A DNA stretch of 64,000 nucleotides from Gp13-AA77 sp035946735 (GCA_035946735.1 DASYYZ010000131.1:3946-67945); one strand, 5' to 3'. Positions 44,675 through 54,678 are shown, counted from the stretch's first letter. Notes: a model not told the origin generated them from the sequence alone. A program made the numbers and translations.

Positions 44675-44730
44675 TTCGCTGAGCCAAGTTCGACTCCGCC
44701 GATCCTAGTTTTCACTTTGGCCGGTGTCAA
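44675..44730 (-). promoter_or_regulatory. Promoter and degenerate operator of the ThuA gene
   Basis: On the minus strand TTGACA (44725-44730), 17 bases and TAGGAT (44702-44707), identical boxes to the LamG promoter. TTGGCTCAGCGAATC follows (44673-44687), 13 of 15 bases identical to the LamG operator and at the same distance (15 bases) from the -10 box. Confidence 0.6.
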
Positions 44731-44902
44731 GCAGTTTCTTCGGCAAGTCAGCGCCTGAGAGCGCTGGTGGATCAACAGACCGAGAGCGGTCGGGGATGGA
44801 GCGCGGTTCAAATGCGTTGCGGTGATTCTGAAATCATGTACTGAACAAGGCCTGAGACATCCTGACGAGCACAACATCTCTTCCATTTCAGGCCCATTCA
44901 CA

Positions 44903-47578
44903 TCAATCCGCTCGCAGCGCACTCATCGGATCAGCCTTCGTGGCGCGACGCGCGGGCAGGTAGCAAGCCACGGCGGCGACGGCGAGCACCAGAATCGCCA
45001 CCGATGCGAAAGTGAGAGGATCAGCCGGACTAACTTCGTAAATCAGGCTCCGCAGCACTCGCGCGAAGGCTAGTGCGCCCAGGAGGCCGATGGCGACTCC
45101 GCCCAATGCCAGAAAGGCGCTCTGCCTGAGCACCAACCGCACCACGTGCCAGCGGCTCGCGCCCAGGGCCATCCGCAGTCCGAACTCGTGGGTGCGGCGG
45201 CTGACCGAGTAAGAGATCACACCATACGTCCCAATGGCGGCGAGCGCGACGGCCAGCGCCGCGAAAAGACCCACCAGAAACAGCGCGAAACGAGCCGTGG
45301 ACACGCCGGCGTCGGCAATCTGGTCAAGCTGACGCACTTCGGCTACCGCCAGGGTAGGATCAAGGCGGTGCACCTCCCGGCGAAGTTGGTTCGCCATCTG
45401 CGCGGAGTCAAAATCCGAGCGCATCGCCACGGACATGAGCGTGATACCAAACGGCTCCTGCAGAACGGGCCACCAGAAGGCGGGCTCGGCTCCGCTGAGC
45501 TCGGGCCTGTCCTTGACGTCGCCCACGATGCCGACGACCGTCATCCAGTCCTTTTCTTTAGGCGTATCGCTGAAGGTGATTCGCGCCCCGAGGGCTTCTT
45601 CATGCGGCCAATAGAGGCGCGCCATGGCGCTATTGATGATCAATGCCAGCGGCGCGTCCCGACGGTCGCCTTCGGTGAAGAATCGGCCGCGCACAACCGG
45701 AATACCCAAAGCTTGGAAATAGTCGGGTGTGGCGGAGTGATATCGGGCGTGAAACTCCTGTCCCGGCGGCGGCTTTTTGCCTTCAATCGTGAAACCGCCC
45801 ACGTTCTCGTCGTAGCCGGTCCAGGGCAGGTCCGTGCCGGCGCCGGCGTACTTCACTCCCGGAGCGGTGGCGAGATTGGTGATGAGCTGGTCATAAAAGT
45901 GAGTTACGGCGGCGGGCGTTTTGTATTCGGTGGAGGGTAGCGACAGGCTGGCCGTGAGGACGTGCTCCGGCCGAAAGCCGGGGTCCATCCGCAAGAGGTT
46001 GACGAAACTACGCAGCATCAGCCCGGCGCCGATCAGCAGCACAGACGCCAGGCTGACTTCAGCCACCACCAGGGCGTTGCGCAGGCGCAGGTGGGCTCGC
46101 CCCTCTGTGGAACCTCGTGCTCCCTCGCGCAAGCCTTGTTGCGGATCGGCTCGTGCGGCCTCGAAGGCGGGCGCGACGCCAAAGATAAAGCCGGTGGCGA
46201 CCGCGATGAAAAAGGTAAACGCAAGCACAAATGCGTTCACGTGGATCGACCCGGCGCGCGGAAAACCGGCCGGCAGCAGCGAAACCAGCGCGCGCACGCC
46301 GGCCGTCGCGAGCACGATGCCCAACAAGCCGCCGGCAAGAGCGATCACCATGCTCTCCGTGAGCATCTGGCGCACCAGCCTGGATCGCCCCGCGCCTAGA
46401 GCCGCTCGCACTGCGATTTCGCGTTGGCGCGCCGTCGCTCTCGCCATCAGCAGGTTGGCGACATTTGCGCACGCGATCAGCAACACGAGGGCAACCGCTC
46501 CCAGCAGGACCAGCAGCAGACGCTCATCCGGCCCCACGATCTCGTGATACAGAGAAACCACCAGCATGTGCCAGCCCTCGTAGCCGCCATGCTCGCGTCC
46601 GATCTCCGCCAACAACGTATTCATCTCGGCCTGCGCCTGTGCCGGCGTAACGCCCGGCTTCAACCGGCCGATTCCCTCCATGAAATGGGATCCCCGCTGG
46701 TTCGGGTCCCCATCGAACGTATAGGGCCACCAGCCGTCTACGCTGTCGCCATAGGGGAGCGCGTGGTAGGCGTTGCCGGGGTGCTCGACGCCGCGAGGCA
46801 TCACGCCTGCCACGGTGAAGGGCTGCGAATCGAGCGTGATCTTACGCCCCACGATATCCGGCGCCGATCCAAACTGCGTGCGCCAAATCCTGTCGCTCAG
46901 GACCACCAGGCGGCCGCCTCCAGGCAGCTCATCCTTTTCCTCGAACTCCCGTCCCCGCTCCGGCGCCACACCGAGAGCTCGAAAGTATCCGGCCGTCACG
47001 CGAAACGCCGCAAGGCGCACCGGGTCGCCCGAACCGGAGAGCTGGACGTCGCCGCGCGTAAAGGCGGCGAGCGCCTCGAAGGAGTGGCTGCGCGTTCGAA
47101 AATCGCGGAAGTCAAAAGGATTGATCGGAAACTTGGGGTAGTGGTCGCTGCTGAAGAAGAGGCGAACAATGCGGTCCGGTTGCCGGTAGCGCAGCGGCCT
47201 CAGCAACACGCCGTCGATCACGCTGAAGATGGCGCTGTTGGCGCCGATGGCGAGCCCGAGCGTCAGGATAATCGCGGCGGCCAGGGCGGGGCTCTTCGCC
47301 AGCGTGCGGGCGGCGTAGCGGAGGTCCTGAACCAGATTGTCCACGTGGTTTGTTCGGCGCATTTCACGGCACTCCTCTTGGATTTGGGCCACGCCGCCTA
47401 ACCGGCGCAGGGCGGCGTAGCGTGCTTCGGCGGCGCTCATGCCGGCCGCCTGGTATTCTTCGATCTGCCGCTCGATGTGAAAGCCAAGTTCCTTGTCTAA
47501 CTCCTGCTCCACCCGGCCGCGCCGCAGGACGGAGCGCAATCGCATCCGAACCCGGTTCCACCAGCGCTCAGGCGTCAC
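44903..47578 (-). CDS. ADOP-type ABC transporter permease (MacB/FtsX-like)
   Basis: 891 aa. A cytoplasmic N-terminal prefix domain (about 1-80, with VEQELDKELGFHIERQIEEYQAAGMSAAEARYAAL pattern) precedes a first membrane helix, a MacB periplasmic domain, an FtsX unit, a second MacB domain and a C-terminal FtsX unit. This is the duplicated permease common in Acidobacteriota, usually regulated by PadR. Substrate is unknown; efflux of small molecules or peptides is possible. The GTG at 47578 overlaps the padR stop (GTGA) and has AGGAGGG at 6 bases, so I reject the longer start at 47638. No ATPase gene is adjacent. Confidence 0.9.
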   Translation of the reverse strand: MTPERWWNRVRMRLRSVLRRGRVEQELDKELGFHIERQIEEYQAAGMSAAEARYAALRRLGGVAQIQEECREMRRTNHVDNLVQDLRYAARTLAKSPALAAAIILTLGLAIGANSAIFSVIDGVLLRPLRYRQPDRIVRLFFSSDHYPKFPINPFDFRDFRTRSHSFEALAAFTRGDVQLSGSGDPVRLAAFRVTAGYFRALGVAPERGREFEEKDELPGGGRLVVLSDRIWRTQFGSAPDIVGRKITLDSQPFTVAGVMPRGVEHPGNAYHALPYGDSVDGWWPYTFDGDPNQRGSHFMEGIGRLKPGVTPAQAQAEMNTLLAEIGREHGGYEGWHMLVVSLYHEIVGPDERLLLVLLGAVALVLLIACANVANLLMARATARQREIAVRAALGAGRSRLVRQMLTESMVIALAGGLLGIVLATAGVRALVSLLPAGFPRAGSIHVNAFVLAFTFFIAVATGFIFGVAPAFEAARADPQQGLREGARGSTEGRAHLRLRNALVVAEVSLASVLLIGAGLMLRSFVNLLRMDPGFRPEHVLTASLSLPSTEYKTPAAVTHFYDQLITNLATAPGVKYAGAGTDLPWTGYDENVGGFTIEGKKPPPGQEFHARYHSATPDYFQALGIPVVRGRFFTEGDRRDAPLALIINSAMARLYWPHEEALGARITFSDTPKEKDWMTVVGIVGDVKDRPELSGAEPAFWWPVLQEPFGITLMSVAMRSDFDSAQMANQLRREVHRLDPTLAVAEVRQLDQIADAGVSTARFALFLVGLFAALAVALAAIGTYGVISYSVSRRTHEFGLRMALGASRWHVVRLVLRQSAFLALGGVAIGLLGALAFARVLRSLIYEVSPADPLTFASVAILVLAVAAVACYLPARRATKADPMSALRAD

Positions 47579-47919
47579 GTCGAACCCTCCTGAACCATGC
47601 GGATCACCAGTCCGACCCCGTTTGATAGGCGCTCCCACTGCGCCAACTCTTTTTCAAGCTGGACGCCGCCTGACCGGGTGAGTTCGTAGAACTTCGCCTC
47701 GCGTCCGGTTTCGCTGCTGCGCCACTTCGCGCGAACCCAGCCCTGTTGCTCCAGGCGATGCAGAGCGGGGTACAGCGCGCCCTGGGTAATCTGAAGAGCT
47801 TCATTACTGACCTGCTCGATGCGCTTGGCAATCGCCCAGCCGTGCTTCGGCTCAAGTGAAATCGTCTTGAGGATCAGCAGGTCCAGCGTTCCCCGAATCA
47901 GATCGGATGGTTTGCTCAT
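47575..47919 (-). CDS. PadR-family transcriptional regulator
   Basis: 114 aa, the short PadR type. The winged helix is LIRGTLDLLILKTISLEPKHGWAIAKRIEQVS, with QGALYPALHRLEQQGWVRAKW as the recognition helix and wing. A C-terminal dimerisation helix ends the protein. It is translationally coupled to the ADOP permease and very probably represses it. The upstream 30 bases are AT-rich compared with the surroundings. Confidence 0.92.
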   Translation of the reverse strand: MSKPSDLIRGTLDLLILKTISLEPKHGWAIAKRIEQVSNEALQITQGALYPALHRLEQQGWVRAKWRSSETGREAKFYELTRSGGVQLEKELAQWERLSNGVGLVIRMVQEGST

Positions 47920-48049
47920 CGGCTATTCTGACGCTCGATTCAAGAGACACCTAAGTTATTTACAATACACCGGAGGAAGGACCGGGAGCAACCCCGCCAG
48001 TGAGTCCAAGATACGGCTGCCGCCTGCGTGGCTCAGTGCAGCAACCCCG

Positions 48050-49102
48050 GCCCCAGGCGGCGTGCTTGGAATCGCCGCTCCCGCCGATTACCGGATTGCG
48101 CTCCCAGGTTACCGAGATTATGAAGTGCCACCGATGCAAAAGCGCATGATCGATGCCATGGGGTCGATTCCGGGCGTCGCCTCCACAGGACTAGTGGGCC
48201 CGGTTCCTCCAATACGGACGTGGGATTACCGCTCAATCGTTTTCGCCGACAAAACTGGCGATCTAAGGCCGTCGAACGCCGCTGCCGACCCCGACACTTA
48301 CAGCATCTCCCCTGAGTACTTCCGCGCTGCGGGAACAGTCCTGCTTTCGGGCAGGGCATTTACTTGGCATGACGATAAGAATGCGCCGCGCGTAGCCGTC
48401 GTGAATCCGGAGTTTGCCAGCAAGCTCTTTGGCTCCGCGGCCAAAGCCATAGGCGGCTATTACAAGGTGCCAGATGGAACGCGCATCCAGGTGGTGGGGA
48501 TTGTCGAACAGGGAAAGTATGCGTCCCTTGCCGAGGCACCTCAGCCGGCGATGTTTCTCCCCATCCTGCAACTACCCTCGAATGACGCGTGGCTGGTGCT
48601 GCGATCGCCGCGCGATCCACAGCAACTTTCGGCGGCCATAAGAGCGAAACTGCGGGAACTCGATCCGGGGCTGGTGTCGTATATCCAAACCTGGAACGAC
48701 GACATAATCGAAACTCTTTTTGCTCCGCGCGTGGCGGCGATCTCGCTGGGGATGCTGGGTGTGATCGGCGCCCTCCTGTCGATTACAGGTGTCTTCGGAC
48801 TCGCGGCGTACTCGGTCAGCAAGCGGCTGCGGGAGCTGGGAATTCGTATCGCCCTCGGCGCGCAGCAGGCTGCGCTCGGACGAGCATTCAAATTGCTGGC
48901 TTTTGGTTCAGCGGCAGGACTGTTACTGGGAATTCTGGCGAGCCGGGTGCTAGCCTTCATCGTGTATCAGGCGACCCCGCGCGATCCGCTGGTACTCGCT
49001 GGAGTTGTTCTGGCGATGGCATTGCTGGGGCTGCTGGCTACCTGGATTCCGGCGCGACGCGCACTGTCGATTGAGCCTTCCATGCTGATGCGCGAGGAGT
49101 GA
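48050..49102 (+). pseudogene. 5'-truncated ADOP permease remnant
   Basis: The frame contains only the second half of an ADOP permease: MacB-like segment YRIALPGYRDYEVPPMQKRM...GVASTGLV, YSISPEYFRAAGTVLLSGRAF, and the C-terminal FtsX unit (RLRELGIRIALGAQQAALGRAF) ending PARRALSIEPSMLMREE. About 350 residues remain of a normal 800-900. The N-terminal half, and a plausible start, are missing; the frame upstream runs antisense through padR. Read-through remains open to the normal stop, so loss was by deletion. Confidence 0.75.
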
Positions 49103-49239
49103 ATTAGATGGCTGGGCAGACCCCGCCGCTGCAATGAATAGCGCCACTCGGGAAACTTTCCTCCCTGCTTCCGCGTAATAGAGTCCGGGGACATCGCGCG
49201 CCGCGCTGCCGGCGAAGCGCCGTCCACCCGGAGGGCGCA

Positions 49240-51708
49240 ATGAACGCTTTCATGCAGGATGTACGATACGGGCTGCGGATGCTCTTGAAAAATCCGGGCT
49301 CCACGGCCGTTGTGGTGTTGTCCCTGGCGCTCGGGATCGGAGCCAACACCACCATTTTCAGCGTGGTCAACTCCTTGCTTTTCCGCCCGCCCGCCGTGGA
49401 CGCGCCGGCTCGCCTGGTCGACGTCTGGATGCACAACGTGAAGCGGAGCGGTTTCGACGGTTACTTTCCGCTGAACTTTCCCGACTTCGTCTACTATCGC
49501 GACCACAACTCCGTGTTCTCGGGCCTGACGGCCTACGCCGGCGACGGACTGAACGTGGTCTGGAGCCGCGACGGCCAGGGCGAAGCCTTGCAGGGCACGA
49601 TGGTATCGGCCAATTATTTCTCAGTACTCGGCATCCGGCCGGAGCTTGGCCGCACCTTCCTGCCTGAGGAAGACCGGCCCGGCGCCGCCCCGGCGGTGGT
49701 GGTCTCCGACGCCTTTTGGCGCCGGCATCTCGGCGGCGACGCGGCGGCACTTTCGCGGCCCATCATGTTGAACGGCCACGCATGTGCCGTCGTGGGCGTG
49801 ATCCCCGATTCGTTTAACGGCGTCCTGATCGGCGCCACTATGGACGTATGGGCGCCGATGAGCCTGCAGCCGTGGATCAGCCCGGGTTCCTACCTGACCG
49901 ACCGCAACTCGTACTGGCTGGAAGCGTACGGCCGCCTGAAGCCCGGCGTGTCGCGCCGGCAGGCGCAGGCCAATCTTCAGGTGCTCTCCAAACAGCTCGC
50001 CGCCGCCTACCCCGCTGCGGACAAGGATATGGAGGCGGTCGGCTATCCTGCCGCGCTAATTCCCGGTCCGTACCGCGGATTCCTCTCCATCATTACGGCT
50101 GCGCTCATGGCCGTTGTGGGGCTGGTGCTGCTGATCGCCTGCGCCAACGCCGCTAATCTGCTGCTCGCGCAGGCCTCGCGACGCTGGCGCGAGATGGCGG
50201 TGCGCGCGGCTATGGGCGCGGGCCGATGGCGCCTGGCGCGGCAAACGCTGACCGAAAGCGTGCTGCTCGGATGCCTGGGCGGCGCGGCCGGCCTGCTGCT
50301 TGCAGCCGTGGCCGCGCCGCTGCTGACGCGGCTGGTGCCGCCCAGCATCCCGGTCACTGTCCGGATTCCAATCGATTGGCGCGTCCTGGTGTTCACCCTA
50401 GCGGCAGCGGTGATCGCCGGTGTGGCGTTCGGACTGGCGCCGGCATTGCGAGCTTCGCGGCTTGATCTGGCGTCAAGCCTGAAGGCGGGCACGCCCGGTA
50501 CTGGCCAGAGCAAATCGCGCTTGCGCAGCATCCTGGTGACATCGCAGGTAGCCGTCTGCCTGGTGCTGCTCATCGGCGCCGGACTCTGCCTGCGCAGCCT
50601 CGTGAACGCCCGATCCATCGATCCCGGCTTCGACGCTCGGAACGCCCTGGTAGCGTCCATCGACGTACAGAGCTTCGGGTACAACGAGGCCCGCGGAAGG
50701 TCGCTCTACCAGAATCTGCTTGGCCGGGTGGCGGCGCTGCCCGGAGTGCGCTCGGTCAGCCTCGCGGACCTGCTCCCACTCAGCGCATCGGAGCGCGTGG
50801 AGGGCTTTACGGTTGAGGGATCGAAGGCCCCGGCGCCGCGCGCGGGCGAGCCCGGCCCGGCGGTCCACGATGTCGCTGTGGCGCCCGGCTACTTCCGCAC
50901 CATGGGTATTCCCTTGCTTCGCGGACGCGACTTCACCGAACGCGATGGCAAGGGCGCGCCGCTGGTGGTGATCATCAACGACGCCATGGCCAAGCGCTAC
51001 TGGCCCGGTCAGGACCCCCTCGGCCGACGCATCGTGATGGGCGGCGAGGACAACCCAAAAGACCGCCGGGTTTGCGAGGTGGTCGGCGTAGTGAAAACCG
51101 GCAAATACCGCACCCTGGGCGAGGATCCACTGCCCTTCATGTACCTATCCTACTGGCAGAACTACGATCCGCGAACCCACCTGGTGGTGAGAACTCAGGC
51201 GGACCCGGCCTCCGTGATCGCCGGGATGCGGCAGGCGGTGCAGGCTCTCGACCCGCACCTGGCGCTTTACGACGTGGAAACCATGGCGCAGCTCATGCTG
51301 CTGCCGCTCTTTCCGGCCCACGCGGCCGGACTCGTGCTCGGCGTCTTCGGCGGTCTGGCGCTGCTGCTGGCCACCATGGGACTGTACGGCGTCATGTCAT
51401 ACCTGGTGGCCCAGCGCACGCGCGAAGTGGGCATTCGCATGGCGCTCGGAGCGCGCCGCACCGACGTTTTCAGGCTGGTGCTTGGGAACGGCATGAGGCT
51501 CACCACCGTGGGCGTCGTCATCGGCCTCGCCGGAGCGCTGGCCGTTACACGGCTGCTCGGGAGCCTGCTCTACGGCATCCGGCCCACAGACTTCGTCACT
51601 TTCGCCGGCGTGTCGCTGCTCCTCGCGGCGGTTGCGTTTCTCGCGAGCTACATGCCGGCGCGGCGCGCCACGCGGGTGGATCCGATGGTGGCGCTGCGGC
51701 ACGAGTAG
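49240..51708 (+). CDS. ADOP-type ABC transporter permease (second copy)
   Basis: 822 aa. It starts MNAFMQDVRYGLRMLLKNPG, directly at the first FtsX unit, and so lacks the cytoplasmic prefix domain of the first copy. It has two MacB periplasmic domains and two three-helix FtsX units; GVMSYLVAQRTREVGIRMALGA marks the last. It ends in PARRATRVDPMVALRHE. It lies 137 bases after the truncated remnant and in the same orientation, so the pair may have arisen by tandem duplication. No PadR or ATPase is adjacent to it. Confidence 0.9.
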   Translation: MNAFMQDVRYGLRMLLKNPGSTAVVVLSLALGIGANTTIFSVVNSLLFRPPAVDAPARLVDVWMHNVKRSGFDGYFPLNFPDFVYYRDHNSVFSGLTAYAGDGLNVVWSRDGQGEALQGTMVSANYFSVLGIRPELGRTFLPEEDRPGAAPAVVVSDAFWRRHLGGDAAALSRPIMLNGHACAVVGVIPDSFNGVLIGATMDVWAPMSLQPWISPGSYLTDRNSYWLEAYGRLKPGVSRRQAQANLQVLSKQLAAAYPAADKDMEAVGYPAALIPGPYRGFLSIITAALMAVVGLVLLIACANAANLLLAQASRRWREMAVRAAMGAGRWRLARQTLTESVLLGCLGGAAGLLLAAVAAPLLTRLVPPSIPVTVRIPIDWRVLVFTLAAAVIAGVAFGLAPALRASRLDLASSLKAGTPGTGQSKSRLRSILVTSQVAVCLVLLIGAGLCLRSLVNARSIDPGFDARNALVASIDVQSFGYNEARGRSLYQNLLGRVAALPGVRSVSLADLLPLSASERVEGFTVEGSKAPAPRAGEPGPAVHDVAVAPGYFRTMGIPLLRGRDFTERDGKGAPLVVIINDAMAKRYWPGQDPLGRRIVMGGEDNPKDRRVCEVVGVVKTGKYRTLGEDPLPFMYLSYWQNYDPRTHLVVRTQADPASVIAGMRQAVQALDPHLALYDVETMAQLMLLPLFPAHAAGLVLGVFGGLALLLATMGLYGVMSYLVAQRTREVGIRMALGARRTDVFRLVLGNGMRLTTVGVVIGLAGALAVTRLLGSLLYGIRPTDFVTFAGVSLLLAAVAFLASYMPARRATRVDPMVALRHE

Positions 51709-51744
51709 GCCACCCATGTGAAAACTGAAAGTGTGGTTGGCGCC

Positions 51745-51829
51745 TGTAGCGGGGGTGTCCGCACCCGCGGTTCGTCTCCGTCCCGTTGGCTCGATCTCGG
51801 ACGGCGCGGGTGGGGACACCCGCGCTACA
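51745..51829. repeat. Long inverted repeat (REP-like hairpin) between the ADOP and VCBS genes
   Basis: Two 25-base arms (51745-51769 and 51805-51829) pair with two mismatches. They begin TGTAGCGGGGGTGTCC and end CGCGCTACA. The TGTAGCG/CGCTACA ends and the GGGTGTCC-type inner hairpin resemble the inner stem of the three-copy element, suggesting a related repeat family. It might also serve as a transcription barrier after the ADOP gene. Confidence 0.75.
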
Positions 51830-51928
51830 ATCCTGCCAAGAGGAACGGGCGGACCGTAGTAAACTTGGTCGGGAGAACGGTCTTACTCTGTCTGGGTAAT
51901 GCTGATGCTCGCGCCGCGATCAACAGGG

Positions 51929-53191
51929 ATGAAGACGAGGCCGATACGAACTTCCACTCACGCAATAGTTGTCCTGATCTCGGTCGCAGCAGGGTTGGCG
52001 GTGCTTGGCGCGGCGGGCCAAACCCCGGTCCGCCCGCCGCAGATTCAGTGGAAACATTTGTCGAGCGCGACTGGCGATTTGCCCGTGCCGGGTGAGTCCA
52101 GGGAACAGACCGGCGCTCTGGTCGCTGACCTCGACAACGACGGCCTCAACGACTTCGTCGTGAGCTTCCGGCAGAGGGCTCCGGCGTTGGTCTGGTACCG
52201 GCGCAATAGCCGTGGCTGGGACCGCTACGTCATCGAGAAGGAGTTTCTCACCCTCGAGGCGGGCGGCGCCGTCTACGATATCGACGGCGACGGATATCCC
52301 GACCTCGTGTTTGGGGCGGACTACCAGGGCGATCAGCTCTGGTGGTGGCGCAACCCTGGCGGGCACTACGATCCAGCGGTCTCCTGGGAGCGGCACACCA
52401 TCAAGACGGGCGGCGCGCATCAGCACCACGACCAGATCTTTGGCGACTTTAAAGGCACGGGCAGGCCCCAACTGGTGTTCTGGAATCAGGGTTCCAAGAC
52501 GCTGTTCATCGCCGATATTCCTTCCGACCCGCGGCATCTGGATCAGTGGCCGATGCAGGAAGTCTATACGGGAAGCGCAGGCGAGGGTCCGGGAAAATAT
52601 GCTGAGGGACTTGCCGCGATCGACATCGATGGGGACGGCAGGGTGGATCTGCTCGCCGGCAATTACTGGTTCAAGTACGAGGGCAACGGACACTTTCGGC
52701 CTGTCAGGATCGCCGATGTCGGCGGCCGGATTGCAGCCGGCCGCCTAATCAAAGGCGCGAGATACCCGCAGGTGGTGATCAACTCCGGCGATGGGGTCGC
52801 ACCACTCAAGTGGTACGAATGCAAGGGTGATCCGGAGGACCCCAAGTCCTGGGTGGGTCATGACCTGGCGGGCCGCGACGTGATCCATGGGCATAGCCTT
52901 CAGATCGCCGACATCGACGGCGATGGCAACCTCGACATCTTCGCCGCCGAGATGGCAAAGTGGACCGAGAGCCGGCCTGACCCGGACAATCCCGATGCCG
53001 AGGCCTGGATCTTCTATGGCGACGGCCGGGGCCACTTCCGGAAAACTCTTTTTTCCCGCGGGATCGGGTTTCACGAAACACGTGTGGCAGATCTGAATGG
53101 TGACGGCCTGCTCGATGTTCTGGACAAGCCTTACAACTGGGAAACGCCGCGCGTAGACATATGGCTGCAGATGCGTGGTCGCGCCCCGTAA
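51929..53191 (+). CDS. Secreted FG-GAP/VCBS repeat protein
   Basis: 420 aa from the ATG at 51929, with a signal peptide ending at LGAAGQ. Five aspartate-rich motifs (ADLDNDGLND, YDIDGDGYPD, IDIDGDGRVD, ADIDGDGNLD, ADLNGDGLLD) mark a calcium-stabilised beta-propeller. Unlike the protein at 24005 it has no ASPIC/UnbV tail. The function is unknown, probably carbohydrate or surface binding. It converges on the P450 gene. Confidence 0.83.
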   Translation: MKTRPIRTSTHAIVVLISVAAGLAVLGAAGQTPVRPPQIQWKHLSSATGDLPVPGESREQTGALVADLDNDGLNDFVVSFRQRAPALVWYRRNSRGWDRYVIEKEFLTLEAGGAVYDIDGDGYPDLVFGADYQGDQLWWWRNPGGHYDPAVSWERHTIKTGGAHQHHDQIFGDFKGTGRPQLVFWNQGSKTLFIADIPSDPRHLDQWPMQEVYTGSAGEGPGKYAEGLAAIDIDGDGRVDLLAGNYWFKYEGNGHFRPVRIADVGGRIAAGRLIKGARYPQVVINSGDGVAPLKWYECKGDPEDPKSWVGHDLAGRDVIHGHSLQIADIDGDGNLDIFAAEMAKWTESRPDPDNPDAEAWIFYGDGRGHFRKTLFSRGIGFHETRVADLNGDGLLDVLDKPYNWETPRVDIWLQMRGRAP

Positions 53192-53304
53192 CACGATAAG
53201 GCAAGGGTGAACAGGCCCGAGATTGCAGGCTTGGCGTCACAAAGTCTCGCCAATTCCGCTTCAACAAAGCAACGTCGGCAGAGTCAGCCGGGAGCAGTGA
53301 ACTG

Positions 53305-54678
53305 CTACTCCGGTTCGCGCAGTACCACGGATACGCCGCGCTTCGGTTGCAGAGTAATGCTGGGCGAGAGCTCGAGCTTGAAGCCCGGAGCCGCAGACAG
53401 ATGGAACTTCTGTGCCATCGTGGCCAGAAGGAGCGTGGTTTCCATCTTGGCGAAAGAAGCGCCAATGCAGGTCCGCTGGCCGCCCCCAAACGGAAAGTAC
53501 GCGAACTTCGGCAATTGCTTTTCGAACTCCGGCGTCCATCGTTCCGGACGGAACTCCTGAGGTTGGTCGTAGTAGCGTGGGTCCCGATGAGACACCCACT
53601 GGCTGAGCACCACGGTGGTTCTGGCAGGCAGGGCGTAGCCACCGAGTTCAACGGGCTGCACAGCCTCGCGAACGAAGGCCCAAACCGGAGGATACAGCCG
53701 GAGCGTTTCCTTGATGATCTTCTCGGCGAAGGTCAGCTTGGGCAGGTCTTCGAGTGCGGGCGCCCGGCCTCCTAACACCGCGCCCAGCTCCTCCGCCAAT
53801 CTGGTCTGGACTTCGGGGTGCCGGGCCAGGAGATACGAGACGTAGGAAAGGGTGAGCGCGACGGTTTCGGAGCCGGTGAAGATAAGAGTCACAACTTCGT
53901 CTCGCACTTGCCGGTCACTCATCGGCGTCCCGTCCTCGTCCCGGGCTTGGAGGAGCATTGAGATGAGATCCGTACCCAACTGGCCGCTCGCCCGGCGCTC
54001 GCGAATAATCCGGTAGATCACCTGATCGAGCCGGTAAATCGTCCAGAGGTAGCGAAGGTTGCGGGGGATGGGAAAATACTTGAGGGCGTACATAGGCGCG
54101 ATTCCGCGTGAGTTTCGCAATTGCCCGGCGCGCGCCGCTGCCACCACCCGATCCAGATGACCGTCGATGTCGACGTCGAAGAGTACGCGGGTAACAATTT
54201 CCAGGGCGAGACGTGTCATGTCGCAGTACATGTCACGCGTCTCCCCGTTTCTCCACGTTGCCAGCGTCTCTTGCGCATGCTGCACCATGACCTCGGCATA
54301 GCGGCCGATACTTCTGCGGTGAAATGCCGGTTGCATCAAGTACCGCTGCCGCCGCCACAGTTCTCCCTCGCTGGTCAGCAAGCCGTCACCCAGGAAACGC
54401 CGGTTGCCGACCAGCGCCAGGCCGTGGACGAAGTTGCGGCTCTGGGTTACCAGAACGTCCTCGATCAGGTCGGGCCTGCTGATCAGGCACACGTGGATGC
54501 TCAGAGCGCGAAAATAGAAGATGTCGCCGTATTCGCGCCCCCAAGCCTCAATCCTGGCAAGCCCATCGCCTCCGAGCATCGGCAGACTGCCGATCGGCCA
54601 ATGGCCCTTGGGGCCTGGAGGCACCCGGGGCTCTGTTCTCTTCAGGACTGGCAGATTCAATCCAACTGTCATGGACAT
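53305..54678 (-). CDS. Cytochrome P450
   Basis: 457 aa. Complete fold: I-helix FTGSETVALTL (the usual Thr-Thr pair is Thr-Val here), K-helix ETLR, and the heme-ligand loop FPFGGGQRTCIGASFA with C404. It needs external redox partners, none of which are nearby. Similarity in style is to the CYP102/CYP4-like fatty-acid hydroxylases rather than the classical short bacterial type; that is an impression. It follows the acyl carrier protein gene by 98 bases on the same strand, so an acyl-ACP substrate, as in the P450 BioI system, is conceivable. Confidence 0.92.
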   Translation of the reverse strand: MSMTVGLNLPVLKRTEPRVPPGPKGHWPIGSLPMLGGDGLARIEAWGREYGDIFYFRALSIHVCLISRPDLIEDVLVTQSRNFVHGLALVGNRRFLGDGLLTSEGELWRRQRYLMQPAFHRRSIGRYAEVMVQHAQETLATWRNGETRDMYCDMTRLALEIVTRVLFDVDIDGHLDRVVAAARAGQLRNSRGIAPMYALKYFPIPRNLRYLWTIYRLDQVIYRIIRERRASGQLGTDLISMLLQARDEDGTPMSDRQVRDEVVTLIFTGSETVALTLSYVSYLLARHPEVQTRLAEELGAVLGGRAPALEDLPKLTFAEKIIKETLRLYPPVWAFVREAVQPVELGGYALPARTTVVLSQWVSHRDPRYYDQPQEFRPERWTPEFEKQLPKFAYFPFGGGQRTCIGASFAKMETTLLLATMAQKFHLSAAPGFKLELSPSITLQPKRGVSVVLREPE

